NCBI GenBank assembly: GCA_000233775.1
Contig: CP003096.1
Coordinates: forward strand, 1,452,501-1,516,500
Direction of reading: 5' to 3'
Source of the DNA: Thermovirga lienii DSM 17291
GTDB lineage: Bacteria > Synergistota > Synergistia > Synergistales > Thermovirgaceae
Length of the DNA stretch: 64,000 nt
Position numbers and translations under genes: made by a program. Below are positions 41,328 to 50,248 of the stretch, one piece after another (position 1 is the stretch's first letter; each line of letters opens with the position of its first letter). The notes below the pieces were generated by a model that had not been told where the DNA came from, searched no databases, and saw only the letters and a program-made list of their open reading frames with translations.

Positions 41328-41857
41328 CAATCCCACAATCCCTCCAAAAGCGAAACTAGCATCTGTTTTTTCTCCAGGTCTATGGATCCTACCATCTCCT
41401 TGGCAGCGGGGATCATCTTTTCTTCGCCTGAGGGGGTCTCAATCAGGAACACATCAACTCCTCCTGTAACAAGGACATCTTTGACGTGCCCCAACTCCTC
41501 AAGGGTTTCGCAGTCCCTCACAGTTAACCCTATAAGGTCGTCTATCCAATAATGACCTTCTGGCAGGGATACCCTCTCCTCTTTTCTTATCTTTATGATC
41601 AATCCCCGCAGGGCTTCCGCTTCTTCCCTGGTATTGACGTTCTCTGCCTTGGCCAAAACCAAACCCTTATCGACCTGGAAACGAACTGACAGCAACCGTA
41701 GCGTCGTCTTGTGAGAGCCTAAAGCCCCGTATAATCTCAGTTCTTCCATGGCTTTGAACCGCTCAGGGAAATCGGTCAAGGGTAAGATTTTAAACTCCCC
41801 TTTGACTCCATGTGCTCCCACAATCTTTCCTATTGCCGTCAAACCTAAATCCTTCAC
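41327..41857 (-). CDS. rimM: 16S rRNA processing protein RimM
   Basis: 176 residues; assists maturation of the 30S subunit by binding S19. LTAIGKIVGAHGVKGEFKIL lies at the N-terminus and the PRC-barrel domain (GHYWIDDLIGLTV near residue 101) at the C-terminus. GTG 41857 is chosen because GAGGTG lies six bases upstream and the resulting length is normal; an upstream frame would overlap khpA. Coupled to trmD by a 1-base overlap. Confidence 0.94.
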   Translation of the reverse strand: MKDLGLTAIGKIVGAHGVKGEFKILPLTDFPERFKAMEELRLYGALGSHKTTLRLLSVRFQVDKGLVLAKAENVNTREEAEALRGLIIKIRKEERVSLPEGHYWIDDLIGLTVRDCETLEELGHVKDVLVTGGVDVFLIETPSGEEKMIPAAKEMVGSIDLEKKQMLVSLLEGLWD

Positions 41858-41867
41858 ACCAAGCACC

Positions 41868-42113
41868 TCATTCTTCCAAAAGATCAACTTCCACCTTCTC
41901 ATTGGGCTTAATGGAAGAAGCCTTGGCTATATAGCGTATTGCGTTTATAGTCACACCGCGCTTCCCTATTACCCTTCCAATGTCTTCTGGAGCTGTCCTT
42001 ATCATGACCTTAACAACGCCATTTTCTGAACGCTTCGAAGTAACCTCCACGTCCTCAGGCTTAGTTACTATGTTTTTTACCAGAAAGCTAATCAGCTCTT
42101 CATATGCTGGCAT
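41868..42113 (-). CDS. khpA: KH-domain RNA-binding protein KhpA
   Basis: 81 residues, a single KH domain with the loop motif IGRVIGKRGVTINAIRYI near residue 45. KhpA binds RNA, usually with KhpB, and affects cell division and translation in related systems. It lies between rpsP and rimM with 9-10 bp gaps, the usual place in bacterial ribosomal operons. Confidence 0.94.
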   Translation of the reverse strand: MPAYEELISFLVKNIVTKPEDVEVTSKRSENGVVKVMIRTAPEDIGRVIGKRGVTINAIRYIAKASSIKPNEKVEVDLLEE

Positions 42114-42122
42114 CGCACACCT

Positions 42123-42392
42123 CTACTGCTTCTTGCCCGAGAGAAACTTCTCCCAAACTCCCGTTTTTACAAATAGGGCCTTCGCTGTCTCCGACGGCTG
42201 GGCACCGTTGAAAAGCCAATGAAGGGCTCTGTCCTCCTTGACGTTGATCTCCGCTGGGTCAGTCATCGGATTGTACGTCCCTATCTGCTCAATATACATA
42301 CCATCTCTTGGTGCCCTAGCATCTGCCACTACCAAACGGTAGAACGGCCTTTTTTTGCGCCCGAAGCGGGCTAACCTTATCCTTACTGCCAT
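42123..42392 (-). CDS. rpsP: 30S ribosomal protein S16
   Basis: 89 residues with the family start [20 protein letters not shown] and the [19 protein letters not shown] block near residue 24. ATG 42392 follows AGGAGGTGTATTAG. Between ffh and khpA in the operon. Confidence 0.97.
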   Translation of the reverse strand: MAVRIRLARFGRKKRPFYRLVVADARAPRDGMYIEQIGTYNPMTDPAEINVKEDRALHWLFNGAQPSETAKALFVKTGVWEKFLSGKKQ

Positions 42393-42453
42393 CTAATACA
42401 CCTCCTGATTTTTGCTGCTTATATCTAAATAGGTTCCCTTGGAACCCCCCACT

Positions 42454-43794
42454 CTACCTAAAGGGCAATCCCTTTGGGAGCCTAAATCCTTTGCCCTTGC
42501 GTCCCTTAAGCTGCTTAAATATCTCATTCATGTTCTTGTGATAACTTAGGACCTGGTTGACCATTTGGACCGATGTACCGGATCCATAAGCAATCCTTTT
42601 CCTCCTGCTGCCCTTTATGATCTTGGGATTTCTTCTCTCCTCAGGAGTCATCGATAGGATCACGGCCTCTATGTGTTTTAACCTCTTGTCGTCCATCTCG
42701 CTACCAGCAAGCTCTTTAATTTTTCCTCCCCCTGGAAGCATCTCAACGATCTTCTCCAGGGGTCCCATGCGCTTTATCTGTCTTATCTGCTGAAGCAAAT
42801 CTTCCATGGTCAATTTGCCTTTAGTGAGGCTCTTTGCGACCTTTTCCATATCCACGCCCTCGGCAGCTTCCTTTACCTTCTCCGCCAGGGCTTTAAGGTC
42901 GCCCATGCCCAAAATCCTTTGGGCCATCTGTTCCGGATCAAAAACCTCTATATCATCCAGCTTCTCGCCAACACCTATATATTTGACTGGCACATCCGCC
43001 ACGGCTTTTGCGCTAAGCAAAGCGCCTCCCCTGGCATCGCCGTCCATCTTTGTCAGGATCAATCCAGTCAAAGCCAGCTCGCCATGGAAGGCCTCCGCGA
43101 CCCTTATGGCCTCTTGCCCCGTCATGGCATCCAAGACCAACATAATCTCCGTGGGACTTGCAATCTCCTTTATCTCTACGAGCTCTCGCATAAGTTCATC
43201 ATCTATATGCAATCGACCCGCAGTGTCCAAAATGATCACATCATGTAACCTTGACGCAGCATATTCCATAGCGTCCCTGATGAGCTTTTTAAGATCACCT
43301 TCACCTGCCTTAGGACCAAAGAACCCCACCCCTGCAGTGTTTGCCAAAATTTGCAGCTGTTCTACCGCAGCAGGCCTCTTCAAATCGCAAGCTACAACCA
43401 AAGGTTTATGGCCTCCCTTGAGCTTTTTAGCTATCTTCACACAGGTGGTGGTCTTTCCCGCTCCTTGCAATCCGACCATCATGCAGACCGTAGGAGGCTT
43501 AGGGGCAAAAACAATACCTTTGGACGTTTTACCTCCCATCAAATTTACAAGCTCTTCGTATACTATGGCTTGTATCTGCTGAGCGGGAGTTATGGAATCC
43601 AAAACTTCCCTCTGGGTGGCCCTTTCTTTTATTTTTTGGGTGAGTTCCTTGGCAACCTTAAGGCTTACGTCGCCCTCCAGAAGGGCGCGCCTCACTTCCC
43701 TAACAGCTTCGGATACGTCCTCTTCCGTCAGCTTTCCTTTGTTTTTCAAAAGGCCTAGTGCTTTCTCAAATCGTTTTTTAAGGGTATCTAACAT
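42454..43794 (-). CDS. ffh: Signal recognition particle GTPase Ffh
   Basis: 446-residue SRP54 protein that directs nascent membrane proteins to FtsY and SecYEG. N-domain helices, then the G-domain with GLQGAGKTTTCVKIAKKL near residue 107 and LDTAGRLHIDDELM near 187, then the Met-rich M-domain with the RNA-binding SGTSVQMVNQVLSYHKNM near 408. Its ATG lies 4 bp after ylxM. The SRP RNA gene is not in the window. Confidence 0.97.
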   Translation of the reverse strand: MLDTLKKRFEKALGLLKNKGKLTEEDVSEAVREVRRALLEGDVSLKVAKELTQKIKERATQREVLDSITPAQQIQAIVYEELVNLMGGKTSKGIVFAPKPPTVCMMVGLQGAGKTTTCVKIAKKLKGGHKPLVVACDLKRPAAVEQLQILANTAGVGFFGPKAGEGDLKKLIRDAMEYAASRLHDVIILDTAGRLHIDDELMRELVEIKEIASPTEIMLVLDAMTGQEAIRVAEAFHGELALTGLILTKMDGDARGGALLSAKAVADVPVKYIGVGEKLDDIEVFDPEQMAQRILGMGDLKALAEKVKEAAEGVDMEKVAKSLTKGKLTMEDLLQQIRQIKRMGPLEKIVEMLPGGGKIKELAGSEMDDKRLKHIEAVILSMTPEERRNPKIIKGSRRKRIAYGSGTSVQMVNQVLSYHKNMNEIFKQLKGRKGKGFRLPKGLPFR

Positions 43795-43798
43795 GAGA

Positions 43799-44164
43799 TC
43801 ACTCTTCCTCTTCTTCTATTTCCAGCCCAGTCAGTTTTTTTATCTCCAAAACCAAGTCCTCAGGCAAATCTACCCTGGATTCTTTACATATTTCCATAAG
43901 TTTAACGAGGCAATCGTTGTATCTTTGCTCTATGTCGGCAAAACCCAGTAGATTCTCCAACTTAACAAGCCTGGCTTTGGCCCTATTGTATAGGTCATGA
44001 ACCCCTTGGCGAGTCATATTGAGCAGTTCCGCGGACTCCGCCAACGATAAATCCTCATCTTGGTGCATCTGAAAGGCAATCCTCTGCTTCTCCGTCAAGA
44101 GGGCACCATAAACATCAAAAAGCCTATCCACCCGCGTTCTCTCTTCTAGGTCGCTTCTGTTCAT
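43799..44164 (-). CDS. ylxM: YlxM/p13-like helix-turn-helix protein
   Basis: 121 residues. A sigma-like helix-turn-helix is seen in LTEKQRIAFQMHQDEDLSLAE and NMTRQGVHDLYNRAKARL (about residues 23-68). The family is found before ffh in many Gram-positives and relatives and stimulates SRP function in some. The C-terminus is acidic (EIEEEEE). First gene of the ylxM-rplS operon, behind a consensus promoter. Confidence 0.92.
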   Translation of the reverse strand: MNRSDLEERTRVDRLFDVYGALLTEKQRIAFQMHQDEDLSLAESAELLNMTRQGVHDLYNRAKARLVKLENLLGFADIEQRYNDCLVKLMEICKESRVDLPEDLVLEIKKLTGLEIEEEEE

Positions 44165-44193
44165 CTAAGATCATTCTCCCATCAAACAGAGCG

Positions 44194-44222
44194 ATTATAA
44201 GCGGGTACCAAATGCATGTCAA
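44194..44222 (-). promoter_or_regulatory. Consensus promoter of the ylxM-rplS operon
   Basis: On the minus strand, TTGACA (44217-44222) and TATAAT (44194-44199) are exactly 17 bp apart, a perfect match. The -35 element lies inside one arm of an inverted repeat (44213-44242). Confidence 0.88.
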
Positions 44223-44242
44223 GCAATAAACCTTGACATGCA
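44213..44242. repeat. 11-bp inverted repeat over the ylxM -35 element
   Basis: TGCATGTCAAG and CTTGACATGCA form perfect arms around 8 bases. One arm contains the -35 hexamer of the ribosomal operon promoter. It may be an operator or part of the terminator of the gene upstream. Confidence 0.6.
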
Positions 44243-44267
44243 CAAGAGACATTCGCCATATATACAA

Positions 44268-44294
44268 CAAGGTGAGGGGAAGTCCCTCACCTTG
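44268..44294. terminator. Terminator-like hairpin after the ferritin-like gene
   Basis: CAAGGTGAGGG and CCCTCACCTTG form a perfect 11-bp stem with loop GAAGT, 31 bp after the stop at 44325. The minus-strand tail is TTGTATATAT, only moderately T-rich. Confidence 0.6.
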
Positions 44295-44324
44295 CTGGAA
44301 AACAGATTCTGATTTTTCTTTCGT

Positions 44325-44621
44325 TCAATGAGTATGAGGATGAGTATGCTCGTGAGAATGCCCCTCTGATTCTTCAGTCATTACTTTTTCTTCCAGCTTC
44401 TCCAAAGAACTCCACAGCAACCTTATTCCCTTCTGTTTATACTCTATGACATGGGAAAGGGCATGCTTTATCTCTTGATCCTCAATCATATGCCATCGAG
44501 CCACCACATCGTTCATCGAGTGAAGCTCTTCAGCCAAAGTCTCTCTCAATAGCTCTGCTATTGATAAAGGATCGTCTAAATGTTCATGGCCTATTGAATC
44601 GGGCGTAATAACTCTACACAT
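44325..44621 (-). CDS. Small helical, possibly ferritin-like protein with His-rich tail
   Basis: 98 residues, two long helices (about 19-45 and 48-80) with Glu/His positions LAEELHSMN, ARWHMIEDQEIKHALSHVIEYKQ, followed by an acidic link and a His-rich tail (HSHEHTHPHTH). The helical part aligns by eye with small encapsulated ferritins, but not all expected metal ligands are obvious. The tail could bind nickel, zinc or iron. ATG 44621 follows TAGGAGGGATAACC. It is monocistronic. No encapsulin shell gene is nearby. The function is an inference. Confidence 0.6.
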   Translation of the reverse strand: MCRVITPDSIGHEHLDDPLSIAELLRETLAEELHSMNDVVARWHMIEDQEIKHALSHVIEYKQKGIRLLWSSLEKLEEKVMTEESEGHSHEHTHPHTH

Positions 44622-44772
44622 GGTTATCCCTCCTATATGCTAGCAAAATCCATTTAATACTGTCTGCGCTTAAAATCACACTGTCTAATATACCTCAAAA
44701 CATTGAAAACACAAGCCTTTTCACGGATAATAATCAAGAAATCAGCTAAAAAACGGACAGGAGGTATCTGGA

Positions 44773-45435
44773 ATGAACCCCATGTTAGAGAAGAACAAAG
44801 CCATTTGGGAAGAGACCAACAAAAAACTTGGAGAGTCTGTAGTAAAGGCTTTGGTTTCGAAAGGCTATAAAGCATATTATTTCCCATCCTCCAAGGAAGC
44901 AGCCCAAAAAATTCTTGAAATGATTCCCTCCGGATCCACGGTGGGAGTTCCAGGCACATGTACCGTAAGGGAAATGGGACTCATGGAACTATTAGCAGAA
45001 AAAGGATGCACGATAAACCACCACTGGGACCCAAGCTTATCTCCGGAAGAAAGAAAAAAGAAACTACAGGAAGAGCTCTTGAGCGATTACTACATCACCA
45101 GCACCAATGCGCTGACCACGGACGGAACCTTTGTAAACATAGACGGCACAGGGAACCGAGTTGCAGGGATGGCCTGGGGTACAAATAAGCTAATCTTCGT
45201 GGTGGGCATAAACAAAATATGCCCTGACATTGAAAGTGCCATAAAAAGGGTCCATAACGTGGCCACTCCGCCAAACGCCATACGCCTAAACTACGACGTT
45301 CCCTGCACTAAGCTAGGTTATTGCGTGGACTGCAACAGCCCCAATAGGGTATGCAGGGCAACTTTGATCTTGGACCGGGCTCCCTTCGGAAGGGAAATCC
45401 ATGTGTTCATAATAGGGGAGGCTCTAGGTTACTAA
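44773..45435 (+). CDS. LUD-domain protein (LutC/YkgG-like)
   Basis: 220-residue single-domain protein of the LUD (DUF162) family. Features are GVPGTCTVREMGLME near residue 57, YYITSTNALTTDGTFVNIDGTGNR near 110, and a C-terminal Cys cluster (CTKLGYCVDCNSPNRVC near 175). LutC homologues act with LutA/LutB in lactate oxidation, but those are absent here and stand-alone members with this Cys cluster have unknown roles. ATG 44773 follows AGGAGGTATCTGGA. Confidence 0.88.
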   Translation: MNPMLEKNKAIWEETNKKLGESVVKALVSKGYKAYYFPSSKEAAQKILEMIPSGSTVGVPGTCTVREMGLMELLAEKGCTINHHWDPSLSPEERKKKLQEELLSDYYITSTNALTTDGTFVNIDGTGNRVAGMAWGTNKLIFVVGINKICPDIESAIKRVHNVATPPNAIRLNYDVPCTKLGYCVDCNSPNRVCRATLILDRAPFGREIHVFIIGEALGY

Positions 45436-45450
45436 TTTCAGCCTACAACC

Positions 45451-45478
45451 ATGGGGGCTAGGATATACCTGCCCCCAT
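45451..45478. terminator. Terminator-like hairpin between LUD gene and trkH
   Basis: ATGGGGGC and GCCCCCAT, extended inside by AGG/CCT, form a stem between converging genes. T-runs are short on both sides. Confidence 0.6.
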
Positions 45479-45495
45479 TATGCTTTATAAGCTAT

Positions 45496-46947
45496 CTACC
45501 TTCTCCATGTTTCAGGTAAGAACAGGATCATCACGGTGTATATCTCCAATCGGCCCAAAAGCATGCAAAAAGAGAGCACCCATTTGCCCGCCAAAGGAAT
45601 GTGAGCATAGTTTTCCGCAGGACCTACAGTCCCTAACCCTGGCCCAATATTGCCGATGGTAGCGGCGACACTTGCTATAGAGGTCAAAACATCCACACCT
45701 AGGGCACTCATAAACAGCGCTGCAACAGCAAAAAGGCCTATGTACAATATGAAGAAGGCTGTTACAGAGCCAATGACATCTCTTTCTACTACTTGTCCTG
45801 CGGTCCTCACATGCAAAACAGCGGAAGGATGTAGAAGCCTCCTCAACTCGTTTTTGACATGGCGTAAAAGCAACATTATTCTAAGGTTCTTGATGCCTCC
45901 ACCAGTAGAACCTGCACATCCTCCGACAAACATCAAAAAAAGGAGCATGTACTGCACATAGAAGGGCCACTTTTCATAATCCGCCGTAACGTAACCCGTG
46001 GTCGTTACGATGCTGACCACCTGAAAGGCTGCGTACCTCAAAGACTCCAGTAGGGATCCGTATGTCTCGCTGAAATATAGAAAACTGGTAGCAGTAGCTA
46101 TACCCAAAAATATGACTATTGTGTAAAAACGAAATTCCTCGTCTTTCCACCACGCCTTAAGGTCCCCCCTCAGCATCATGTAATGCAGAGCAAAGTTTGC
46201 ACCTGCCAGGAACATGAATATCGTAATGACCCAGTCGAAATAAGGGTTATTGTACTGCCCAATGCTCCCGTTGAGAGGGGAAAAACCTCCTGTGGCCATC
46301 GTGCCGAAAGTGTGGGTAAGGGATTCGAACAAGTTCATCCCTCCTCCCAACAACAAAGCAACCTCAAGGGCGGAAAGAAACACATAAACCCCCCACAACA
46401 GAAGTGCCGTCTGCTGAATCCGGGGAGTTAGCTTCTCTGGGACAGGTCCTGGAACCTCGGCTTTGTACAGCTGCATGCCACCGACCCCTAAAAAGGGTAA
46501 AACTGCAAGGCTCAAAACTATTATCCCCATGCCGCCTAGCCAGTGGGTCAAATCTCTCCAAAAGAGTATGCCTCTAGGGTTGGATTGTATATCTGTCAAA
46601 ACGGAAGCCCCCGTGGTAGTAAATCCAGACATAGCCTCGAAGAAGGCATCCGTAAAAGTCTTCACTGTTCCATTGAACAGGTAAGGAAGTCCTCCTATAG
46701 CCGAGGCCACTATCCAAGATAAGGAAACTATAACGAAAGCTTCCCTCGCCTCAATATCCTGAATTTTTGACTTCCTGCTTAAGAACAGAAAAGCCAAGGA
46801 AGTAAGAAGACCTATCGTCACACTTTTTACAAAAGGTAACACGTCAGATGAACCATCAATGATCGCCCACCCGAGAGGCCAAATCATGAACGCAGAAATT
46901 ATGGCAGACAAAACACCTAAAACTTTCAGCACGACCATGAATCTCAA
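45496..46947 (-). CDS. trkH: TrkH-type potassium uptake protein
   Basis: Inner-membrane K+ channel subunit, 483 residues, with about ten membrane segments and selectivity-filter repeats such as MSGFTTTGASVLTDI near residue 89, TFGTMATGGFSP near 215, IVTTTGYVTADY near 314 and the Gly-rich FVGGCAGSTGGGIKNLR near 340. The start is TTG 46947, overlapping the trkA stop. It works with the TrkA gating ring encoded directly upstream. Confidence 0.95.
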   Translation of the reverse strand: MRFMVVLKVLGVLSAIISAFMIWPLGWAIIDGSSDVLPFVKSVTIGLLTSLAFLFLSRKSKIQDIEAREAFVIVSLSWIVASAIGGLPYLFNGTVKTFTDAFFEAMSGFTTTGASVLTDIQSNPRGILFWRDLTHWLGGMGIIVLSLAVLPFLGVGGMQLYKAEVPGPVPEKLTPRIQQTALLLWGVYVFLSALEVALLLGGGMNLFESLTHTFGTMATGGFSPLNGSIGQYNNPYFDWVITIFMFLAGANFALHYMMLRGDLKAWWKDEEFRFYTIVIFLGIATATSFLYFSETYGSLLESLRYAAFQVVSIVTTTGYVTADYEKWPFYVQYMLLFLMFVGGCAGSTGGGIKNLRIMLLLRHVKNELRRLLHPSAVLHVRTAGQVVERDVIGSVTAFFILYIGLFAVAALFMSALGVDVLTSIASVAATIGNIGPGLGTVGPAENYAHIPLAGKWVLSFCMLLGRLEIYTVMILFLPETWRR

Positions 46948-48326
46948 GATACTTTTACCCCCAAAATATCCAGTACCTGCTGCATTTTATCCGAAGATGC
47001 AAAAAGTACTACCTGATCACCATCTTCGAGCTTCGTGTCCCCTGTCGGAACGAACACCTGACCTCTTCTGTAGACCAAGGCTATCAAAGCTCCTTTCGGG
47101 AACCCTATTTCAGATATCCTAACACCTAGAGCGCTGCTGTCCTTGCTTATGGTAACCTCCAATATTTCTGCATCTATTCTCTCTATTATCGACAGGCCTC
47201 CTGCCGCTGAGGGATAAAGGACATATCTCATTATGACCGACGCCAATGCCTCGTTGGGATTTACCATCGCATCTACAGGCAAATACTTGTCCAACTTTTC
47301 GAAGAAGCCTCTCCTTACAACGGCAATACTCTTATTGGCCCCTAAAGCCTTGCCTATAACTCCCATCAGGATGTTTCTTTCGTCATTCGCAGTCGTAGCC
47401 ACAAACCCGTCGACTCCTTCTACCCCCTCGCGACGCAAAAGCTCTTCATCAGCTCCATCACCAACTAACACAATGGTCCTTTCCAACTCCCTCGCAAGTT
47501 TATCGCACTTTTCCCTGTCTTGATCTATAAGCCGAATGTCCAGCTGTGGGTACCTGCTCTCCAATCTTTTCGCGACTCGAAAACCAATCTTTCCGCCGCC
47601 TACTATTATTACCCTCCTAAGTTTCCTGCTCTTTTGCCTCTGGAAGAGTTCCTCCAACTCTCCCAGCTGCCCTTTCAATGTAATAACAAAACACAGATCA
47701 CCTGGCTGCAGTTTTGTCTCACCGAAAGGAACAAATCCCCCGCCGTCCCTTTCTACGTAGGCTATCAAGGCCATGATGCTTGGGTGCTTTGCCCTAACAT
47801 CTTTCAGGGTGTGGCCTATCAAAGGAGATTCCTTCGAGACTTTGAAGGTATAAAGCCCAGCGACGCCTCCGAAAAACTCAGCGGAATAATCTGAAGCGCT
47901 GACAGACAGAAGTTCCTCTATTTGCCTTGCCACTGAACGCTCAGGGGATATCATCACATCAATACCTAGCTCCCGAGCCCATTCCGGGCTATCGGTGTAT
48001 TCCAACCCTCTCGCCCTAGATATAACCTTAGGAACTCCAGCTCTCTTGGCTATCCAACAAGCTAGTATGTTTACCTCGTCATGATCTGTACATGCTATTA
48101 AAATATCTACATCGCTTTTAGGCTGAGCTATACCTGCTTTTTCAAGGATAGGAGGGCGAGCTCCATTACCTCTTACTACCATTACATCCAGCTCGTTCTC
48201 CACCTTTGATGCCCGCATCTCATCTTTTTCCACCAATGTAACGTCATGGCCCTGTTGTGAAAGGCTTTTAGCAACGGTATAACCTACCTCTCCTGCGCCT
48301 ACGACCACAACTTTCAACTGTATCAA
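46944..48326 (-). CDS. trkA: TrkA potassium uptake regulator
   Basis: 460 residues made of two RCK repeats, each with an NAD-binding TrkA_N domain (VVVVGAGEVGYTVAKSL near residue 5 and VIIVGGGKIGFRVAKRL near 235) and a TrkA_C domain (about 145-225 and 370-455). It forms the cytoplasmic ring that gates TrkH in response to nucleotides. It is transcribed divergently from the asparaginase gene. Confidence 0.95.
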   Translation of the reverse strand: MIQLKVVVVGAGEVGYTVAKSLSQQGHDVTLVEKDEMRASKVENELDVMVVRGNGARPPILEKAGIAQPKSDVDILIACTDHDEVNILACWIAKRAGVPKVISRARGLEYTDSPEWARELGIDVMISPERSVARQIEELLSVSASDYSAEFFGGVAGLYTFKVSKESPLIGHTLKDVRAKHPSIMALIAYVERDGGGFVPFGETKLQPGDLCFVITLKGQLGELEELFQRQKSRKLRRVIIVGGGKIGFRVAKRLESRYPQLDIRLIDQDREKCDKLARELERTIVLVGDGADEELLRREGVEGVDGFVATTANDERNILMGVIGKALGANKSIAVVRRGFFEKLDKYLPVDAMVNPNEALASVIMRYVLYPSAAGGLSIIERIDAEILEVTISKDSSALGVRISEIGFPKGALIALVYRRGQVFVPTGDTKLEDGDQVVLFASSDKMQQVLDILGVKVS

Positions 48327-48414
48327 CCCCTTCTTTTCAATACCTATGAAAGCTTACACGTTTTTTCCGGATAGGAAAAGTGGTAAACTTGCATCTATAA
48401 CGAGGGGGGATTCC

Positions 48415-49404
48415 ATGAGCAAAAGGGGTAAGATCGCATTCGTAGGAACGGGCGGCACCATAAGCATGTCATACAACGACCGTCAGGGAGGATTCATCCC
48501 GACGGAGACGGCAAATTCCATTCTAGGTGCTGTGCCCGATAACTACAAAGAAAATTTGGAAATCATCGACTGGGGGCATCAACCAAGCAGTCATTACACC
48601 ATAAGGATGACTGTAGATTTGGTTCAACTCCTTAAAAAGCTTGTTCAAGACGGAATAAACGGCATAGTGGTAGCAAGTGGCACAGATGCCTTGGAAGAAA
48701 TGGCGTACCTGACAGACTTACTATGGCCCTACCCTCAGCCAGTCATCTTCACCGGCTCCATGCTTCCCATAGGTGTGCCAGGCTCAGAGGCCGCATCAAA
48801 CCTCATCCAATCTTTGGTTGCTGCTTCTTGTGAACGCCTGTGGGGAATGGGTGTCCTTGCATGCCTTCAAGATCAGTTGTTCGCCGCGTCAGAGGTAGCA
48901 AAAGAAATCGGCCATAGAAAGGATGCTTTCTACGCTCCTGGGAGAGGCCCCATTGCGGAGTTCGTTGACGGCAAAATATACGTAATAAGACAACCCAAAA
49001 GACCTCCATTCTTGGGCCATGACATCAATCCTGCTGGTAAGATAGCAGTCCTGTGGGCCACCTTGGGAGGAGGAGAAGAGATCCTCTCCTGTATTGCAGA
49101 ATGCTGCGATCTGGATGGCATTGTGTTGGCGGGTTTCGGTGCAGGAAACGTGCCCCCTTCCTGGATTAAACACCTTAAACCACTCATCAAAAAAGGGCTA
49201 CCTGTCGTAATTACCTCGCGCTGCCACAGGGGACACACAAGCATACAATACGCTTACGAAGGAAGCACCAAAAAGCTACTCGAAATGGGAGTATATGATG
49301 GAGGCTGGCTAAGACCTCATCAAGCCAGGCTACGTCTTGCCGTTGCCCTAGGAGCCGGATTGAAAGGAGAAACTCTCCAAAAATACCTTAGGGACGAACT
49401 TTAA
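48415..49404 (+). CDS. ansA: L-asparaginase (type I)
   Basis: 329-residue amidohydrolase making aspartate and ammonia from asparagine. Catalytic Thr blocks are VGTGGTISM near residue 10 and VVASGTDALEEMAYL near 85. Lacks a signal peptide, so cytoplasmic. ATG 48415 follows GAGGGGGGATTCC; an in-frame ATG at 48346 has no such site. It feeds amino-acid fermentation. Confidence 0.92.
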   Translation: MSKRGKIAFVGTGGTISMSYNDRQGGFIPTETANSILGAVPDNYKENLEIIDWGHQPSSHYTIRMTVDLVQLLKKLVQDGINGIVVASGTDALEEMAYLTDLLWPYPQPVIFTGSMLPIGVPGSEAASNLIQSLVAASCERLWGMGVLACLQDQLFAASEVAKEIGHRKDAFYAPGRGPIAEFVDGKIYVIRQPKRPPFLGHDINPAGKIAVLWATLGGGEEILSCIAECCDLDGIVLAGFGAGNVPPSWIKHLKPLIKKGLPVVITSRCHRGHTSIQYAYEGSTKKLLEMGVYDGGWLRPHQARLRLAVALGAGLKGETLQKYLRDEL

Positions 49405-49415
49405 ACAGTTCGCCC

Positions 49416-50177
49416 CTAAGCTCCCAAAGCGCCCATAGCCATCCGAATAGCACTTACAAAAACTGCCGCCGCGAGGATGTAACGAATCCACCTGTTACCC
49501 TTGCTCACGGCGAACCATGCTCCAATATATGCCCCACACATATTCCCCGCCGCCAGGGAAAAGCCGATTGCGAAATCGACCATCCCTTTAGACATAAAAA
49601 GAGCCAAACTGACTGTGGTGTAAGCTAAGACAATAGCCACCTTCAAAGCGTTAGCCCTTACAAGATCCTTTCCCACTACTCCTACAAGAGCCCATATCAA
49701 GATGAACCCTACACCTGCCTGAATAAAGCCGCCATATACTCCTATCAGGAAAAATATGGGAACTTTTGCCCAAATGGGGAAGTGCTTTTCCTTTTGGGTT
49801 TCCCACATCTTCGGTTTGAACACCAAAAGAAAGGCCATAATAGATATGACAGCGGCTATCACCAGCTTCAAAAACCTTTCTTCGATGTTTATAACCACAT
49901 ATGTCCCCAGAACGGCTCCTAAAAGTGCGGGAAAAGCTAAGAACATCGCTTCCTTTAAATCCAAAACACCTTTTCGCCTAAATCTTAAGGTTCCAACGAC
50001 GTTCTGAAGAAGGATGGCCACTCTATTGGTTGCATTTGCAACAGATGCCTCCAAGCCCAAAAAAACCAAAAAAGGCAAGGTAAGTAAACTTCCTCCTCCT
50101 GCGATTGTATTGAGAAAACCTGCAACCACTCCAACCAACATAGTAAGGATAAGGGTAATAAAATCCATCCACTTCAC
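49416..50177 (-). CDS. TauE/SafE-family (TSUP) permease
   Basis: 253 residues with about eight membrane helices. Family blocks are GFLNTIAGGGSLLTLPFLVFLG near residue 21 with the Gly-rich turn, and IGVYGGFIQAGVGFILIWAL near 145. Relatives export or take up sulfite, sulfoacetate or other small anions; the substrate is unknown. It converges with ansA 11 bp away. Confidence 0.88.
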   Translation of the reverse strand: MKWMDFITLILTMLVGVVAGFLNTIAGGGSLLTLPFLVFLGLEASVANATNRVAILLQNVVGTLRFRRKGVLDLKEAMFLAFPALLGAVLGTYVVINIEERFLKLVIAAVISIMAFLLVFKPKMWETQKEKHFPIWAKVPIFFLIGVYGGFIQAGVGFILIWALVGVVGKDLVRANALKVAIVLAYTTVSLALFMSKGMVDFAIGFSLAAGNMCGAYIGAWFAVSKGNRWIRYILAAAVFVSAIRMAMGALGA

Positions 50178-50248
50178 CTCGAATAACTTTTTGTTTCCTT
50201 CATTATTGTGCTAAAATGCTATATATAACCATTACAGGAGGTGGTATC

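Noticed and set aside
45507-45520. TGTTTCAGGTAA, same as part of the copy 1 target repeat, as a sign of a lost insertion
   Set aside because: It is within the trkH 3' end, no element remains, and a match of this length can arise by chance.
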